In this document: positions 1 to 8,650 of the stretch, piece by piece | Layout of the letters: every line of letters starts with the position of its first letter | Numbering within the stretch: position 1 is the stretch's first letter | Assembly: GCA_028565635.1 (NCBI GenBank) | Contig: JAOXYB010040307.1 | Coordinates: forward strand, 1-13,121 | Source: Phoronis ovalis | Taxonomy: Eukaryota > Phoronida > Phoronidae | Direction: 5' to 3' | Length of the DNA: 13,121 nt | Notes under the pieces: model-generated | Told to the model about the DNA's origin: nothing | Databases searched by the model: none | Seen by the model: the letters and a program-made list of their open reading frames with translations, nothing else | Program-made: the position numbers and the translations under genes

Positions 1-180
1 CACACACATATATTGATATAATGATGAATATGATCAAAAGTGGACTTAATCCTAATATAAGAATTCGAAATAGTGCATTTAAGCTGTTTTAACCCATCTT
101 GTAACACATGACATACTGTATATTTTATTTTTATTAATAACTAAACACGCATGCTGATATTACACTACTGTCATCCCCAG
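1..180 (+). other. Intron of the esterase gene (3' part)
   Basis: The window opens in non-coding AT-rich sequence with a short CA run at the very start. It ends in a good splice acceptor, a pyrimidine-containing tract followed by CAG at 178-180, immediately before an exon that reads openly. The exons for the signal peptide and N-terminal third of the esterase must lie upstream of the window. Confidence 0.8.
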
Positions 181-362
181 GCGACAAAGCTGCAAGCGGA
201 AACTTTGGCTTGATGGATCAGAATTTAGCTATAAGATGGACTAAAGAAAACATTGAAAAATTTGGTGGAGACCCGGATAAAATCACCATATTTGGCGAAT
301 CAGCGGGTGCCGGAAGTGTTATGTTACAGATGCTTTCGCCTAAGAGCAAAGGTCTATTTAAG
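181..362 (+). CDS. Esterase exon with the catalytic serine
   Basis: The exon starts in phase with two bases that complete an upstream codon and ends on a full codon before GTATGA. It encodes the [14 protein letters not shown] and FGESAGA blocks, the most conserved stretch of type-B carboxylesterases. The nucleophile Ser codon is at 300-302. It is labelled first exon only within this window. Confidence 0.93.
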
Positions 363-3300
363 GTATGAATGAATTAATAAGACAAACATAGCTAGATTTG
401 ATTCCAAAAGGAGTTCTTATAGTTAAGTTGGCTGTGATGATCACTTTATTTATAGAATGATGCAATTTTGTAAGGCACGTATAGAAATAATGGATACATT
501 GTATGGATGGGGTTAAGCATACCTCTAAACGGGGTATATAGCTGACCTAAAGGTACCTCTTTCAGGCCTACCTAACCAGCGTGAACTCGAATAGTCAATA
601 CGCATTCGCGAACTTGTTCCTTTTTTCCGGAGGTTTCACATTGAAGTTTTTACTACTCAAACCGGACTCGCGCAAACCTGCTGGCTATCGAACCCAAACA
701 GCTTTATTAAGGCTGCAGGAAAAATCGAAACTATGTACTGAATGAGAGAGTATCATGATTCTCCTTTTTGTGACTAAACATAATTTATCATGAAAATGTA
801 GGCTGTAATTTATAACCTGTAAGAAAAACAAAAAGTACATTCTAGATCTCTGCATTTTGCACTTGGGCACCGGGAACAGGTCTTCTGAGTAAACGCTGAC
901 TTTACAACATTTTGTTTCAGTAAGTCCCAATATGGAATTAAATCTACTGTTTTATTATTGCTATATTGTATATTTTAATTGGTATATGTTATCATTTCCA
1001 GAATGTTATCGCTGAAAGTGGTTCTGTTTTCTCCCCTTGGGCTTTGGATCGCTTTAATAACTCTCCAAAATTAGCAGTTGCGGTGGCAAGAAGAGAGGGT
1101 TGTAAAACTGACAATCATGAGCTTATGATTGAATGCTTGCGTAAATTACCTTGGGAAAAAGTTGGAAGATTGAGCGCTGTGGAGCAAGCCACGTTACCTT
1201 CACCAAAACCTGTGGTTGACGGTGATTTTATTCCTAAATTACCGGAAGAAATATACAGGGAGAATGCGACTAGCGAATATAACTTGATGACTGGTACGTG
1301 ACGTTTTCCGAATTCATCGTCGAATTCACGCTTTATAAGACAATTTGTGTCCACATGTTGAAGTAGTGGAGCATCATTGTCAGAGATACATGTAGCTATT
1401 ATTTAGGAGGCAGTGTGATAATAATGCAATAATAATAATAATAATATTTATTATCATTATTATTATTACATCGATGCAGGGTATCTATAATTAAATTCTA
1501 TGACCTACTAATTTTACTTAATATACACTTTTGAGATTATTGCACTAAATGTCCGCTTGGATACATGTCCAGCTGGAATTAATGCCCACCGGAGTTCCCA
1601 CCAGCACATTTATCTACAGTAGTTTGTAATTTTTTTTATTAACATCCTTCACCGTCATTCATTAACGCCGGTCATTTCTCCCGGTGATAAGTGTACTATG
1701 ATGTCGGTCAGGCTTTTGAATCTGATAGATAACTGCCAGCAGACATTTATCGGTCGGTTATCTATTTCCCTCCTACCGATTGTAGTGCCTCAAAAGCTAA
1801 ATCAGAAGAAAAATACGAAATACTGCAATAAGCCGTATCAAGTTAATTTAATGTCAAGACTTTTAAAAACTGGTTAGGTATGATATTATATTCACAGAAA
1901 TATACTAATTAATATTTAGTTTATCTTTTTTCTCCCAGGTATCCTCAAAGACGAAGGATATATGTTTCTTTTTTATGGTTTTACGCCGGAAACAGCGGGG
2001 AAAGACAACACCAACAATCAGCAAGCCCTTGCCTCTGCCCTTAGTTATACATATGCCGATTTACTTAGTATTCAAGAAAGAAACAGTACAGAATATCTTA
2101 TGAAATTAAACGATCTCCTCACTGATTCATGGTTCTCTGCTGGTACCGACAGGGACGCAAAACTGCACTCAAAGTAAGCTTTTAATGTTGTGGCCATGAA
2201 GCCTTTATTACTTTAATGTTCCTGGAACTATTCGAAAATTATAATTGTTTACATTATTCTTAAAGGGTTGATCTATTGCAAGAGAGCCATGAGATGAATA
2301 TATCCGTGATTTCCGAAATTTATTTATTGTTGTGATTCGAAAAATAGAATTTTTACTTCGCCTGTCTATGAAGTTTTCAACGCTTATCCCGCAACTGCTT
2401 ATTCGTCATTGTCGTTATCATCACTGCCTTGGTATAAACACAGAAGGGACTTTTAGTTAAGGCTGCGCAGTTACCCGGTGCAGCCGTAGTCAGAATGATC
2501 ATTAAATTATCATCATCTAATATAATCTATTTAGCATTGATTTCATTCTAAAATAAAAATGAAAATAAAAATAAAAAAAATTGGTGTTAACAAATGTTCG
2601 TCATATACTAATGTATAGTAATACTACTTTTACTATTTTTTATGCAAGATCTTTTGGATGGTTACATTACTTACCTAGATATATTAAAATTGTTATGCTG
2701 AAAACATAACTCTATTTTAGGTATGGTGGCAAAACCTATAGATATTTCATCAAGTTTAAACCTGGCTTTTCCTTCTTTGCACAAGACGCACCAGACTGGG
2801 TTCAGGGTGCCCACGGAGATGACCTTATATTCGTGTTTGGCATTCCAGCTCAATTACGGGAACTAGAATCTAGTGGAATTCATAGTGTACCTCAATTGGC
2901 TGAACTGAATATAACTGGTGCCCTGTTCAAAGAGAGGGATATTGCATTAAGTAGGAACATGATGACACTGTGGACAAATTTTGCAAGCACCGGGTGAGTA
3001 CAAAATCGTACACGTATGATTCATGTTTTAGCTAATTTTTGCGTGTAGCATATCTCTTCTTAATGACTACATACTTATTATATTACTTTTTCGTGCTACT
3101 TTAGGCAATTGTATTAGGCACTTGTGAATACTACTCTGAAACACGAACTTGTATTTCAGACAGTATTTTTAAAAAATCAAAAATGTATTCAGTAAGAATG
3201 AATTAATATAACATTTTCAATGTTCAGGCAGGAATGTGCATACATTCTCCTAGTCACCGAAATAAGGATTTCCAGAAAATGGTAAAAGGTATCGAGTTCG

Positions 3301-6300
3301 AGCTCACACAAATGATACCGGGATGTTTCCATCTTGTCTATTTTATGCAGCATTCATTGCTCTATGTAATGTTTTAAATTGTATGATTTGTTTTGTTTGT
3401 CGCTATGCTTATCATATGGGAAAGTGAACTAGGGTCTAGTGCCCAATGTTCTTTCTTTAACTCTATATGTATATCAGTCTCCCATTTCAAGTGAAATGTC
3501 TTCAATTTGGAGAAAAGTATTTTGAATAAGCCACATACTATTTGCAATTGCTTGCACAAAGTGTTATAACTTTAGTATTTGTATACTATAGTAGGGTTTT
3601 TCATACCGACTATGACCTTGAGCACTGCGTTTCAGTACGGAAGGTATTGCAGCGATCAAACCAAAGTATGTTACAACATCACGGTAGCTACATCTTCTCT
3701 CATCAGGTCTATGACTTTAGCGAATCCAGACAATGTCAATCTGTGATGTCACACTGGTCGATTATTAACACGATTGTGTGAAGTATACCACTATGATTGT
3801 TCAAAACTTTTAATTGTATCATACATTACTTTCATTAAAGTTAAAATATGCCCGTGCTATCAGAACGTCTCGTACATCCGTGTTCTGGAGTTCCAATTAT
3901 TTATCTCTCTATAATTAACATAAGTTGCTTGATTCATATTTTAGGTATAAAATATGCCTTTTCATCCATTAACCGTTGTTTAACTCAATTTAATTTTAGA
4001 CTGAAATAGAAAGTTTCCAGATTGTTTCTAGATTTTCCATCACAAATAAATTTATAAAATATAACTATTACCTTATTGTTTTAAAATCTCTAAATGAATT
4101 GGCAGGAGGAGAAAGCAGGAATACTAATTTCGGTAATGCCAGTGATGATTTTTCCGGACAGTTTTTTTTTACTACTGTATTAAGACCTGCACCATTTTCT
4201 TTCAACATTGGTAGGTAATTAATATCTAATAGTGAATGGTTTTGATCCAAAATCGAAAAGGCGGAGAGATTGGCGGAGAGAATGACCATTTTAATCTATT
4301 TTTAAAACGTCTTTGCGAAATTATATCTCAAATCTCTTTCTGTAATGTGTATTATATATAGAGCATTTTTACATTTTGACCAATATATTTTTTTAATAAA
4401 AACTCACTGATCTACATTTATTACAAGTATTAGAACTTTCTTCATCCTTAAGGACAGTGACTGCTATATAAATAACAGGAATATTACCAATTTGGAAGGT
4501 CTCTACTGGCCACACCCATGTCACTATGTCACTGTGCAGTTGACTTACTCTTTCTTAATCCGTTCCGCCTATCCTTTTAGATCATGTTAGGTTGTGTGGT
4601 GTAACGCCCAAGTGCGCATGTGTGTATTGAAATTGATAGGAATAGACATGGGTTCCAGCGCAACACGTATACCAGTCCTTTAAATTTTTGTTTCATTTCG
4701 TCAATCAGTTCTGGGATATTGTCGGCGTGAATAGCAAGTGTAAATGCCTCTATAGCATCATGTGGCGGGTTTGGGTTATCGCTAGAGTATAGTTTCGGAT
4801 AATTTCTTTTTCTTTTCTTAAAATATCTGAGGGTTCCGTTATGTATAGATTGTTGCCTATTTTCAATTTACATATAACTTTTTATTATAGTGCATGTCTT
4901 TTTTCCATACTTAGAAAATATTTTGTACATTTGACACCATCTTCAGTCCATCTTACCGTATCACAGCACCAATAATTTTAAATTATATTAGACGTTGTAG
5001 CTCTTTCTTATTTTTTTCTAACTTTCAAATAGTGCTTCATTTGATTTCCATGGTTACGGTTTTTCTTTCTTTAGCTTCCCTCGATCTCGTTTTTTAATAT
5101 CCAATGACACTCTTCTAACTTTAAATTTAATTAATTAACTTTCATAACAAGAGTTAGTTTTTGATACAGGGAAAACAATCCATAAAGTTTTCGAAGACAT
5201 GCATTTTTTATTCAACGTTACTGTAAGGTACCGAAAAAGTTTGCACTTTTTTGTGTGTTTTTTTTGTGGAACCTAATAAGTGTAATGTTTACTAATTACA
5301 TACAAATTAAATATTATTTCAGTGATCCTAATGCAGGACTTCCGTTGACTTATAATTGGTCGCCGTTCACTGAAGATAATCCGAATATCCTGTTACTCAG
5401 TGAAAATCTCATCCAACCAGGACATAATCCGATGATCACTCCATCGTCAGCACCGGATTTACTGAGACCGCGTAAAGTAGCTTTCTGGAATGAATTGGTG
5501 CCAAGTTTGGACTTTAAAACTTTGCCACCATGTAATGGCACAACCGACGGGGGCTCAACTGGAGGTAACACGGTCACTGACGGAGGATCAGGTAAAATGC
5601 TTAATTAGTTGATATAAGCTTGTAATAGGTTACTCTGCAGACATGATCAAGGTCTCCTCTTCAGTCACGTGCTGCTTAAGATATAATAACAAATGAACAA
5701 ACCGCACACATCTACCAGTGTCTGAGATTTTTTGGTCAAAATAGCGTCTTTGAGTTTTTCAAAATTTATTCATGTTCTAAAATAATAAAATATATTTTAC
5801 TTTTAAATGATGTAACTATTCACGTACCAAATGTGGACAATGTTAAAGAGAAAATATTTTTTTAAATTCTAGCATCATTCTAATGCAAGTATCAACGAAA
5901 CCTAATGCTGCTGAATTCGAAAATATAGAACCCATACGGAAATAGTCAGACATATGCACTGTATACTGTTTTCTTCTTGTAGGTCCGACCACGGGTGGCG
6001 GAGATAAGGCAACTGATAAACCAGTGTCTTGTAATCCTGAGATAGGTACACTAATATAATTGTGTGTTCTTTATAATATATGCAATTAATAGAAGGCTCA
6101 AACAATGTAGCAGCATTTCTTTGATTTACTCAACATTTTCACTGGGTTATTGCTCCGTAGATTACTGCACTACCGGTAATATATTTTCATTGTTTACTTT
6201 CTACACATCATTGTATGTAGCCCATGCCTCTTTGAGGAGTTAAAGATTTATTTATTCAAATCGTGTTAATGTTTTCGTTTAGGACTTCTGAAAATAACTG

Positions 6301-6485
6301 AGGATCAAGCCAACATTGCATTGTGGGTGTTAGGAGTCTCGTGTGGTGTTCTCCTTTTGGTATTGATCGTCACTTGCTGCAAGTGTATGTCAATAAAAAA
6401 GAAGTACAAAAAATTGACAGTAGGCATGGACACTTCAAATGCAGCATATGACAACGTTGCAATGGTTAAAAAAAGCCAGATATAA
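181..6485 (+). CDS. Membrane-anchored type-B carboxylesterase/cholinesterase-like protein, 3' part (7 exons)
   Basis: Exons 181-362, 1002-1293, 1939-2173, 2721-2993, 5323-5591, 5983-6045 and 6283-6485 join in frame with GT-AG introns into 504 residues plus TAA. The 5' exons are outside the window, so the N-terminus and the oxyanion-hole HGG region are not seen. Window residues 1 to about 400 are an alpha/beta-hydrolase of the cholinesterase family. The nucleophile is Ser40 in GESAGA, the acid Glu163 in KDEG, and the base His267 in GAHGDD. The 123- and 104-residue spacings fit the family. A Cys pair 11 residues apart in exon 2 fits the conserved disulfide loop, and there are five N-glycosylation sequons. 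A Gly/Thr/Ser-rich stalk follows (about 405-440), then one hydrophobic helix (about 449-470), a Cys-rich and Lys-rich juxtamembrane stretch, a YDNV motif (493-496) and terminal S-Q-I. Inferred topology: type I membrane protein with an extracellular esterase. The substrate (choline ester or other) cannot be assigned. Neuroligin-type proteins share the layout but usually lack the catalytic Ser. Confidence 0.9.
363..1001 (+). other. Intron 1 (within window)
   Basis: A GT-AG intron of 639 nt. Positions about 540-720 are less AT-rich than the surroundings, with a small TTCGCGAA palindrome near 606-613. On the minus strand there is a GGGTTCGAT box-B-like string near 686-694, but I find no matching box A. 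No coding potential is recognised on either strand. Confidence 0.75.
1002..1293 (+). CDS. Esterase exon after the nucleophile elbow
   Basis: The acceptor is TTTCCAG at 995-1001 and the donor is G|GTACGT, leaving phase 1. The translation opens [14 protein letters not shown], matching the family block that follows the nucleophile helix. It also carries the REGCK...IEC cysteine pair and the '[13 protein letters not shown]' stretch that normally precedes the strand leading to the catalytic acid. The apparent open frame upstream of 1002 is read-through into intron and should not be taken as coding. Confidence 0.92.
1294..1938 (+). other. Intron 2 (within window)
   Basis: A GT-AG intron of 645 nt. 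It carries an AAT/ATT microsatellite that forms an inverted repeat (about 1419-1469). It also carries a 9-bp perfect inverted repeat (ATAGATAAC at 1725-1733, GTTATCTAT at 1757-1765). Positions 1540-1790 are less AT-rich than the flanks and may be an unrecognised repeat. No gene is seen. Confidence 0.75.
1419..1469. repeat. AAT/ATT microsatellite forming an inverted repeat
   Basis: An ATA/AAT trinucleotide run is followed after a short centre by its complement, an ATT run. The two arms can pair as an AT-only hairpin. It lies within intron 2 and has no coding role. Confidence 0.8.
1939..2173 (+). CDS. Esterase exon with the catalytic glutamate
   Basis: The acceptor is TCTCCCAG and the donor is AA|GTAAGC. 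Joined to the previous exon it reads [12 protein letters not shown]. The Glu codon at 1953-1955 aligns with the acid of the cholinesterase triad (family pattern G-x-x-K-D-E-G). The exon contains an N-S-T sequon and ends in phase 2. Confidence 0.92.
2174..2720 (+). other. Intron 3 (within window)
   Basis: A GT-AG intron of 547 nt. Apart from an A-rich (AAAAT)n-like stretch at 2549-2580 I see no recognisable element. A slightly GC-richer patch lies near 2370-2500 without coding signal on either strand. Confidence 0.75.
2549..2580. repeat. A-rich simple repeat (AAAAT-like)
   Basis: About 32 nt made of AAAT/AAAAAT units with one G interruption, ending in a run of A. It could be a microsatellite or the poly-A tail of an old retroinsertion, but no element body is recognisable just upstream. 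Confidence 0.6.
2721..2993 (+). CDS. Esterase exon with the catalytic histidine
   Basis: The acceptor is ATTTTAG and the donor GG|GTGAGT is near consensus. The peptide starts [12 protein letters not shown] and contains [14 protein letters not shown]. The His codon at 2812-2814 corresponds to the triad His in the family block HG-x-E/D-x-x-F-V-F-G. It then carries an N-I-T sequon and the LWTNFASTG block typical of the region where these proteins read W-x-x-F-A-x-x-G. Confidence 0.93.
2994..5322 (+). other. Intron 4 (within window), enlarged by a LINE relic
   Basis: A GT-AG intron of 2329 nt, about four times the size of its neighbours. Most of the excess is the antisense LINE fragment at about 3230-5100. 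The remaining flanks, 2994-3230 and 5100-5322, are AT-rich with no recognisable feature. Confidence 0.8.
3230..5100 (-). mobile_element. Decayed L1/Tx1-type LINE ORF2 relic, antisense in intron 4
   Basis: Read on the minus strand, this stretch gives a chain of short blocks in the order expected of a non-LTR retrotransposon ORF2, broken by stops and frameshifts. About 4975-4900 reads [19 protein letters not shown], the family's 'W-x-E-x-G-x-K-x-T-K-Y-F-L-x-L-E-K-R' linker. About 4880-4800 reads [17 protein letters not shown]. About 4815-4680 in another frame reads [10 protein letters not shown] and [14 protein letters not shown]. About 4255-4210 has AFSILDQ followed by LLDINY, like the segment after the reverse transcriptase active site. 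About 3680-3630 reads [11 protein letters not shown]. About 3500-3390 reads [18 protein letters not shown] and ISIAT. About 3330-3265 ends with [11 protein letters not shown], like the C-terminal Cys/His part. The YADD core is not found, so part of the reverse transcriptase is deleted or beyond recognition. The relic is non-functional and fills most of this 2.3-kb intron. The exact ends are uncertain. Confidence 0.75.
5323..5591 (+). CDS. Esterase exon: end of catalytic domain and start of stalk
   Basis: The acceptor is TATTTCAG and the donor is TCAG|GTAAAA (phase 1). The product includes [12 protein letters not shown] and the [16 protein letters not shown] block, the usual last helix of cholinesterase-like domains. 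It then runs into a Thr/Gly/Ser-rich linker ([12 protein letters not shown]). Two sequons are visible (N-W-S, N-G-T). Reading past the donor gives four more residues (K-M-L-N) and a stop at 5606-5608. Confidence 0.92.
5592..5982 (+). other. Intron 5 (within window)
   Basis: A GT-AG intron of 391 nt. It contains an early in-frame stop (5606-5608) and an AATAAA at 5784-5789, so retention or polyadenylation here would make a truncated, anchorless product. Otherwise it is featureless AT-rich DNA. Confidence 0.75.
5784..5789 (+). terminator. Possible intronic polyadenylation signal
   Basis: A canonical AATAAA lies 176 nt after the stop reached by reading through the donor of the preceding exon. 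In AT-rich DNA the hexamer is common by chance, so its use is only a possibility. Confidence 0.25.
5983..6045 (+). CDS. Stalk exon, 63 nt
   Basis: A small exon with acceptor TTCTTGTAG and donor ATAG|GTACAC. It keeps phase 1 at both sides, so it can be skipped without a frame change. It encodes [20 protein letters not shown], which continues the Gly/Thr-rich juxtamembrane stalk and adds one Cys. Confidence 0.8.
   Translation, partial: VRPRVAEIRQLINQCLVILR
6161..6175 (+). CDS. Candidate 15-nt microexon in the stalk
   Basis: In the last intron, CTCCGTAG precedes 15 nt that are followed by G|GTAATA. Inclusion preserves phase 1 on both sides and adds five residues, D-Y-C-T-T, between the stalk and the transmembrane exon. 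The acceptor's pyrimidine tract is weak and no transcript is available, so this is a hypothesis. Skipping also gives an intact frame. Confidence 0.3.
6283..6485 (+). CDS. Terminal esterase exon: transmembrane helix and cytoplasmic tail
   Basis: The acceptor is TTCGTTTAG, and the exon reads to TAA at 6483-6485. It encodes a short acidic lead, an uninterrupted hydrophobic segment of about 22 residues ending in a Cys-Cys-Lys-Cys cluster (possible palmitoylation), a basic patch (KKKYKK), A-Y-D-N-V-A-M (YxxPhi-type sorting signal) and a free C-terminal K-S-Q-I that fits S/T-x-Phi of class I PDZ ligands. The sharply hydrophobic segment flanked by basic residues supports a stop-transfer helix, not a GPI signal. 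Confidence 0.9.
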
Positions 6486-8650
6486 TTTACATTAGATGCA
6501 AACTATGCCAAATTATAAAATGGATGTACCTTGTAGCTTATTAGTCGTAAACCGCTAAAGCAGTATATGACTTTAGATTGTGTTCATGAAAGGTTAGTAT
6601 AGCAAAATAGAATAGGTTTTTATATGAAAATTTGTAATATTTCATTGTAAATTGATCACTGTGTAATTTGACATAAATTTTTATAATTATAATACCTTTC
6701 CCTAATATTATATTCAGTAAGGAAAGGTTTATATAACTTGTATGAAGAGGAGGTATGCGAAATAAAATCCTTGGCTGCTTATGTTTATCACATAAGCAAG
6801 TTAGTTACTTAAAGCAGCTTCAAAAGGGACTTTATAATTTAGTTGGTGTATATACATACATCTATTTTATTGTTAATATGTTCACTTAGTTTTGATATGT
6901 TTCCATTCTGGTACTAGTTGATATCTATAAATGAATATGTGTATTTTAAAACATGGGTCTGCGGCATAAAGTTAAACAAATAAATTCATATGTTATTATA
7001 ATTATACAAGTGCGAACCGGCAGTTTCCCTTTGTTACCACAATTCAGCTGTAATTCATGCTTAACACACGGAATGACGGCCTACGGCTATTTGCAAATAA
7101 GCATGACATCAGGTAGCCGAAATGACGTTACGAGTTTGCTCGGAAATTACCTAGTATTTTTTACATGTTTTGTCGTTTCTACAAAAAACAGGGTTTTTTT
7201 AAAATATACTTTAGGCATTTTTTAGCTAACCCTAAAAAATCTGTATAGCATAAAAATTGTAGAAATGGTTTTATTTTTAAGACATATAACATTTAAAGCA
7301 AGAGGATGCATGTGTCAGGAAAAGATGATCAGTGGCAAGCGGGTTTTGTGGATGTGTCTAAACTAAAATGCACGACAACGGCGTCAACATTTTTTATTAG
7401 CAGTCGTAGATATTTTATCAAACTAAACCTCGGTGACAAGTATATCGTCACACGGAGTATTGCATGTATTTAAAGAAATTTAAAGAAAACTGGTAGAAAA
7501 ACAGACAAATTCAAACTGAGCAACAGAAAGTTAACCAATCGCAAGGATTTAAGAAGGATAAAGTTTTTCACTTTTGTCAGGTCGATAGAGTGTAATCATT
7601 TAAAATATTGGTTTGCTAACCTCTGCCTACTGCTAAACAATCGATTTAAAAGTATCTGTGAATATTTTCATTTTTAATGTTTGGATTGCATGATATATGT
7701 TAGACATAATTAAAGCCGAAATTTGCAGTGAAGGTGAAGATGTAGACACAGCACAGAAATCAAACTCACAGGTTTGTTTTGTTTTTACACACTGCATCCC
7801 AAAATGTAATTATAATTTTTCAAAGTTAATTGAAACAGTAGAACAATAACATGTTATACAGGTGTACCTTTCCGCACTTGGTTCCTACTATTCGAACCCT
7901 TTTTCTGTACCGAAATACCTGCTACTCAACTGAACCGTCATTTCCGAGTTGCCAGGAGCTCGAACAGATTTCCGGAGATTTGTTGTCGTTGTGGAAAATT
8001 TGTTTATTTATATTTTGCATTGAACGTGAGTCATGACAGATTACATGCATGAAAATTAGTTGGGTCGTCCTAGAAATGAAACAAAAAATGAATCCCAAAA
8101 TAAAACAAGTTGGAAGAAAAATGATTACTATGTTTTATCGTATGTTTCTGTTCTTGCAACATATCTTTAGCACGCGGTTAAATATCAAAGAAGTCTTAGT
8201 AACTTTTAATAACCAGGCACCGGAAAAAGGTTTCAAATGGCAAGAAACAAGTGATTGGCGGTTCGATTGTACGCTAGTTAGCTAGATAGGCATATTTTGA
8301 TAAATTACCTTATTATTTCCAGTTATTTACAGGTGCCATCTAGTACGAGTATAACGTCGTAGAGTTATGGAGGTGCCCAAAACATTTTATTTGCTTTATA
8401 GAGCCTTAAGATAAATGTCAAATAATACTTTACAGATAACCCTGCGTAAATGTACCTCTGTCACCATTGGTTATTTAATACCATGTACGGACACAACATG
8501 TAAGGTCAAGAGAATATATGTGATTAATCTAATATTAGCTATGGTTCAATCTTCGGTGTAATTAAGCACGAGAGACAAATATGACCGAGGTAAAGTCGCT
8601 CGGCAGAAGCAACAAGAACAGACAAGAACTCTTGCATTTGCGGATCAAGA
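6486..8650. other. 3' UTR and intergenic region, no supported gene
   Basis: About 2.2 kb of AT-rich DNA between the esterase stop and the downstream esterase remnant. Several short open stretches exist (6953-7225, 7306-7473, 7697-7849, 7851-8036 and 8049-8285, all plus). None shows a recognisable domain, a signal peptide or continuation across plausible splice sites, and I take them as chance. A somewhat GC-richer patch at about 7860-8000 was also read in all frames without a hit. Confidence 0.65.
6761..6766 (+). terminator. Polyadenylation signal of the esterase gene (likely)
   Basis: This AATAAA lies 276 nt after the TAA and is the nearest canonical hexamer after the stop codon that I noticed. 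It is followed by sequence with T-rich and GT-containing stretches. It implies a 3' UTR of about 0.3 kb. Confidence 0.5.

Noticed and set aside
540-720. Less AT-rich block with a GGGTTCGAT box-B-like string on the minus strand, possibly a SINE
   Set aside because: No box A at the expected distance, no A-rich tail, no target duplication and no recognised body; it stays unassigned.
685-930. Minus-strand open frame of 81 codons in intron 1
   Set aside because: Antisense in an intron, composition-like peptide, no domain and no splice context.
966-1301. Plus-strand frame starting at 966
   Set aside because: The first 12 codons lie upstream of a clear acceptor at 1001 and the last codons read through the donor at 1294; only 1002-1293 is coding.
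3290-3310. GAGTTCGAGCTC resembling a tRNA/SINE box B
   Set aside because: No box A or tRNA fold is present, and the stretch is explained by the C-terminal end of the LINE relic on the other strand.
3542-3781. 79-codon plus-strand open frame inside intron 4
   Set aside because: The opposite strand carries the LINE blocks here; the plus-strand peptide has no recognisable domain.
4577-4867. A 96-codon open stretch on the minus strand that first looked like an orphan exon nested in intron 4
   Set aside because: Its neighbouring frames carry [10 protein letters not shown] and ITEPSDIL, and it contains YPKLYSSDN and DEMKQKFKG, so it is best read as one frame of the LINE ORF2 relic.
6953-7225. 90-codon plus-strand open frame in the intergenic region
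   Set aside because: No domain, start context or splice partner; it is compatible with chance.
7306-7473. 55-codon plus-strand frame with a mixed, protein-like composition
   Set aside because: No family recognised and no continuation on either side; not enough to call a gene.
7697-7849. 50-codon plus-strand frame with an acidic stretch and a possible donor at about 7771
   Set aside because: No plausible partner exon or recognised family was found.
8049-8285. 78-codon plus-strand open frame upstream of the esterase remnant
   Set aside because: Lys/Met/Phe-rich low-information peptide, not a signal peptide or known domain.
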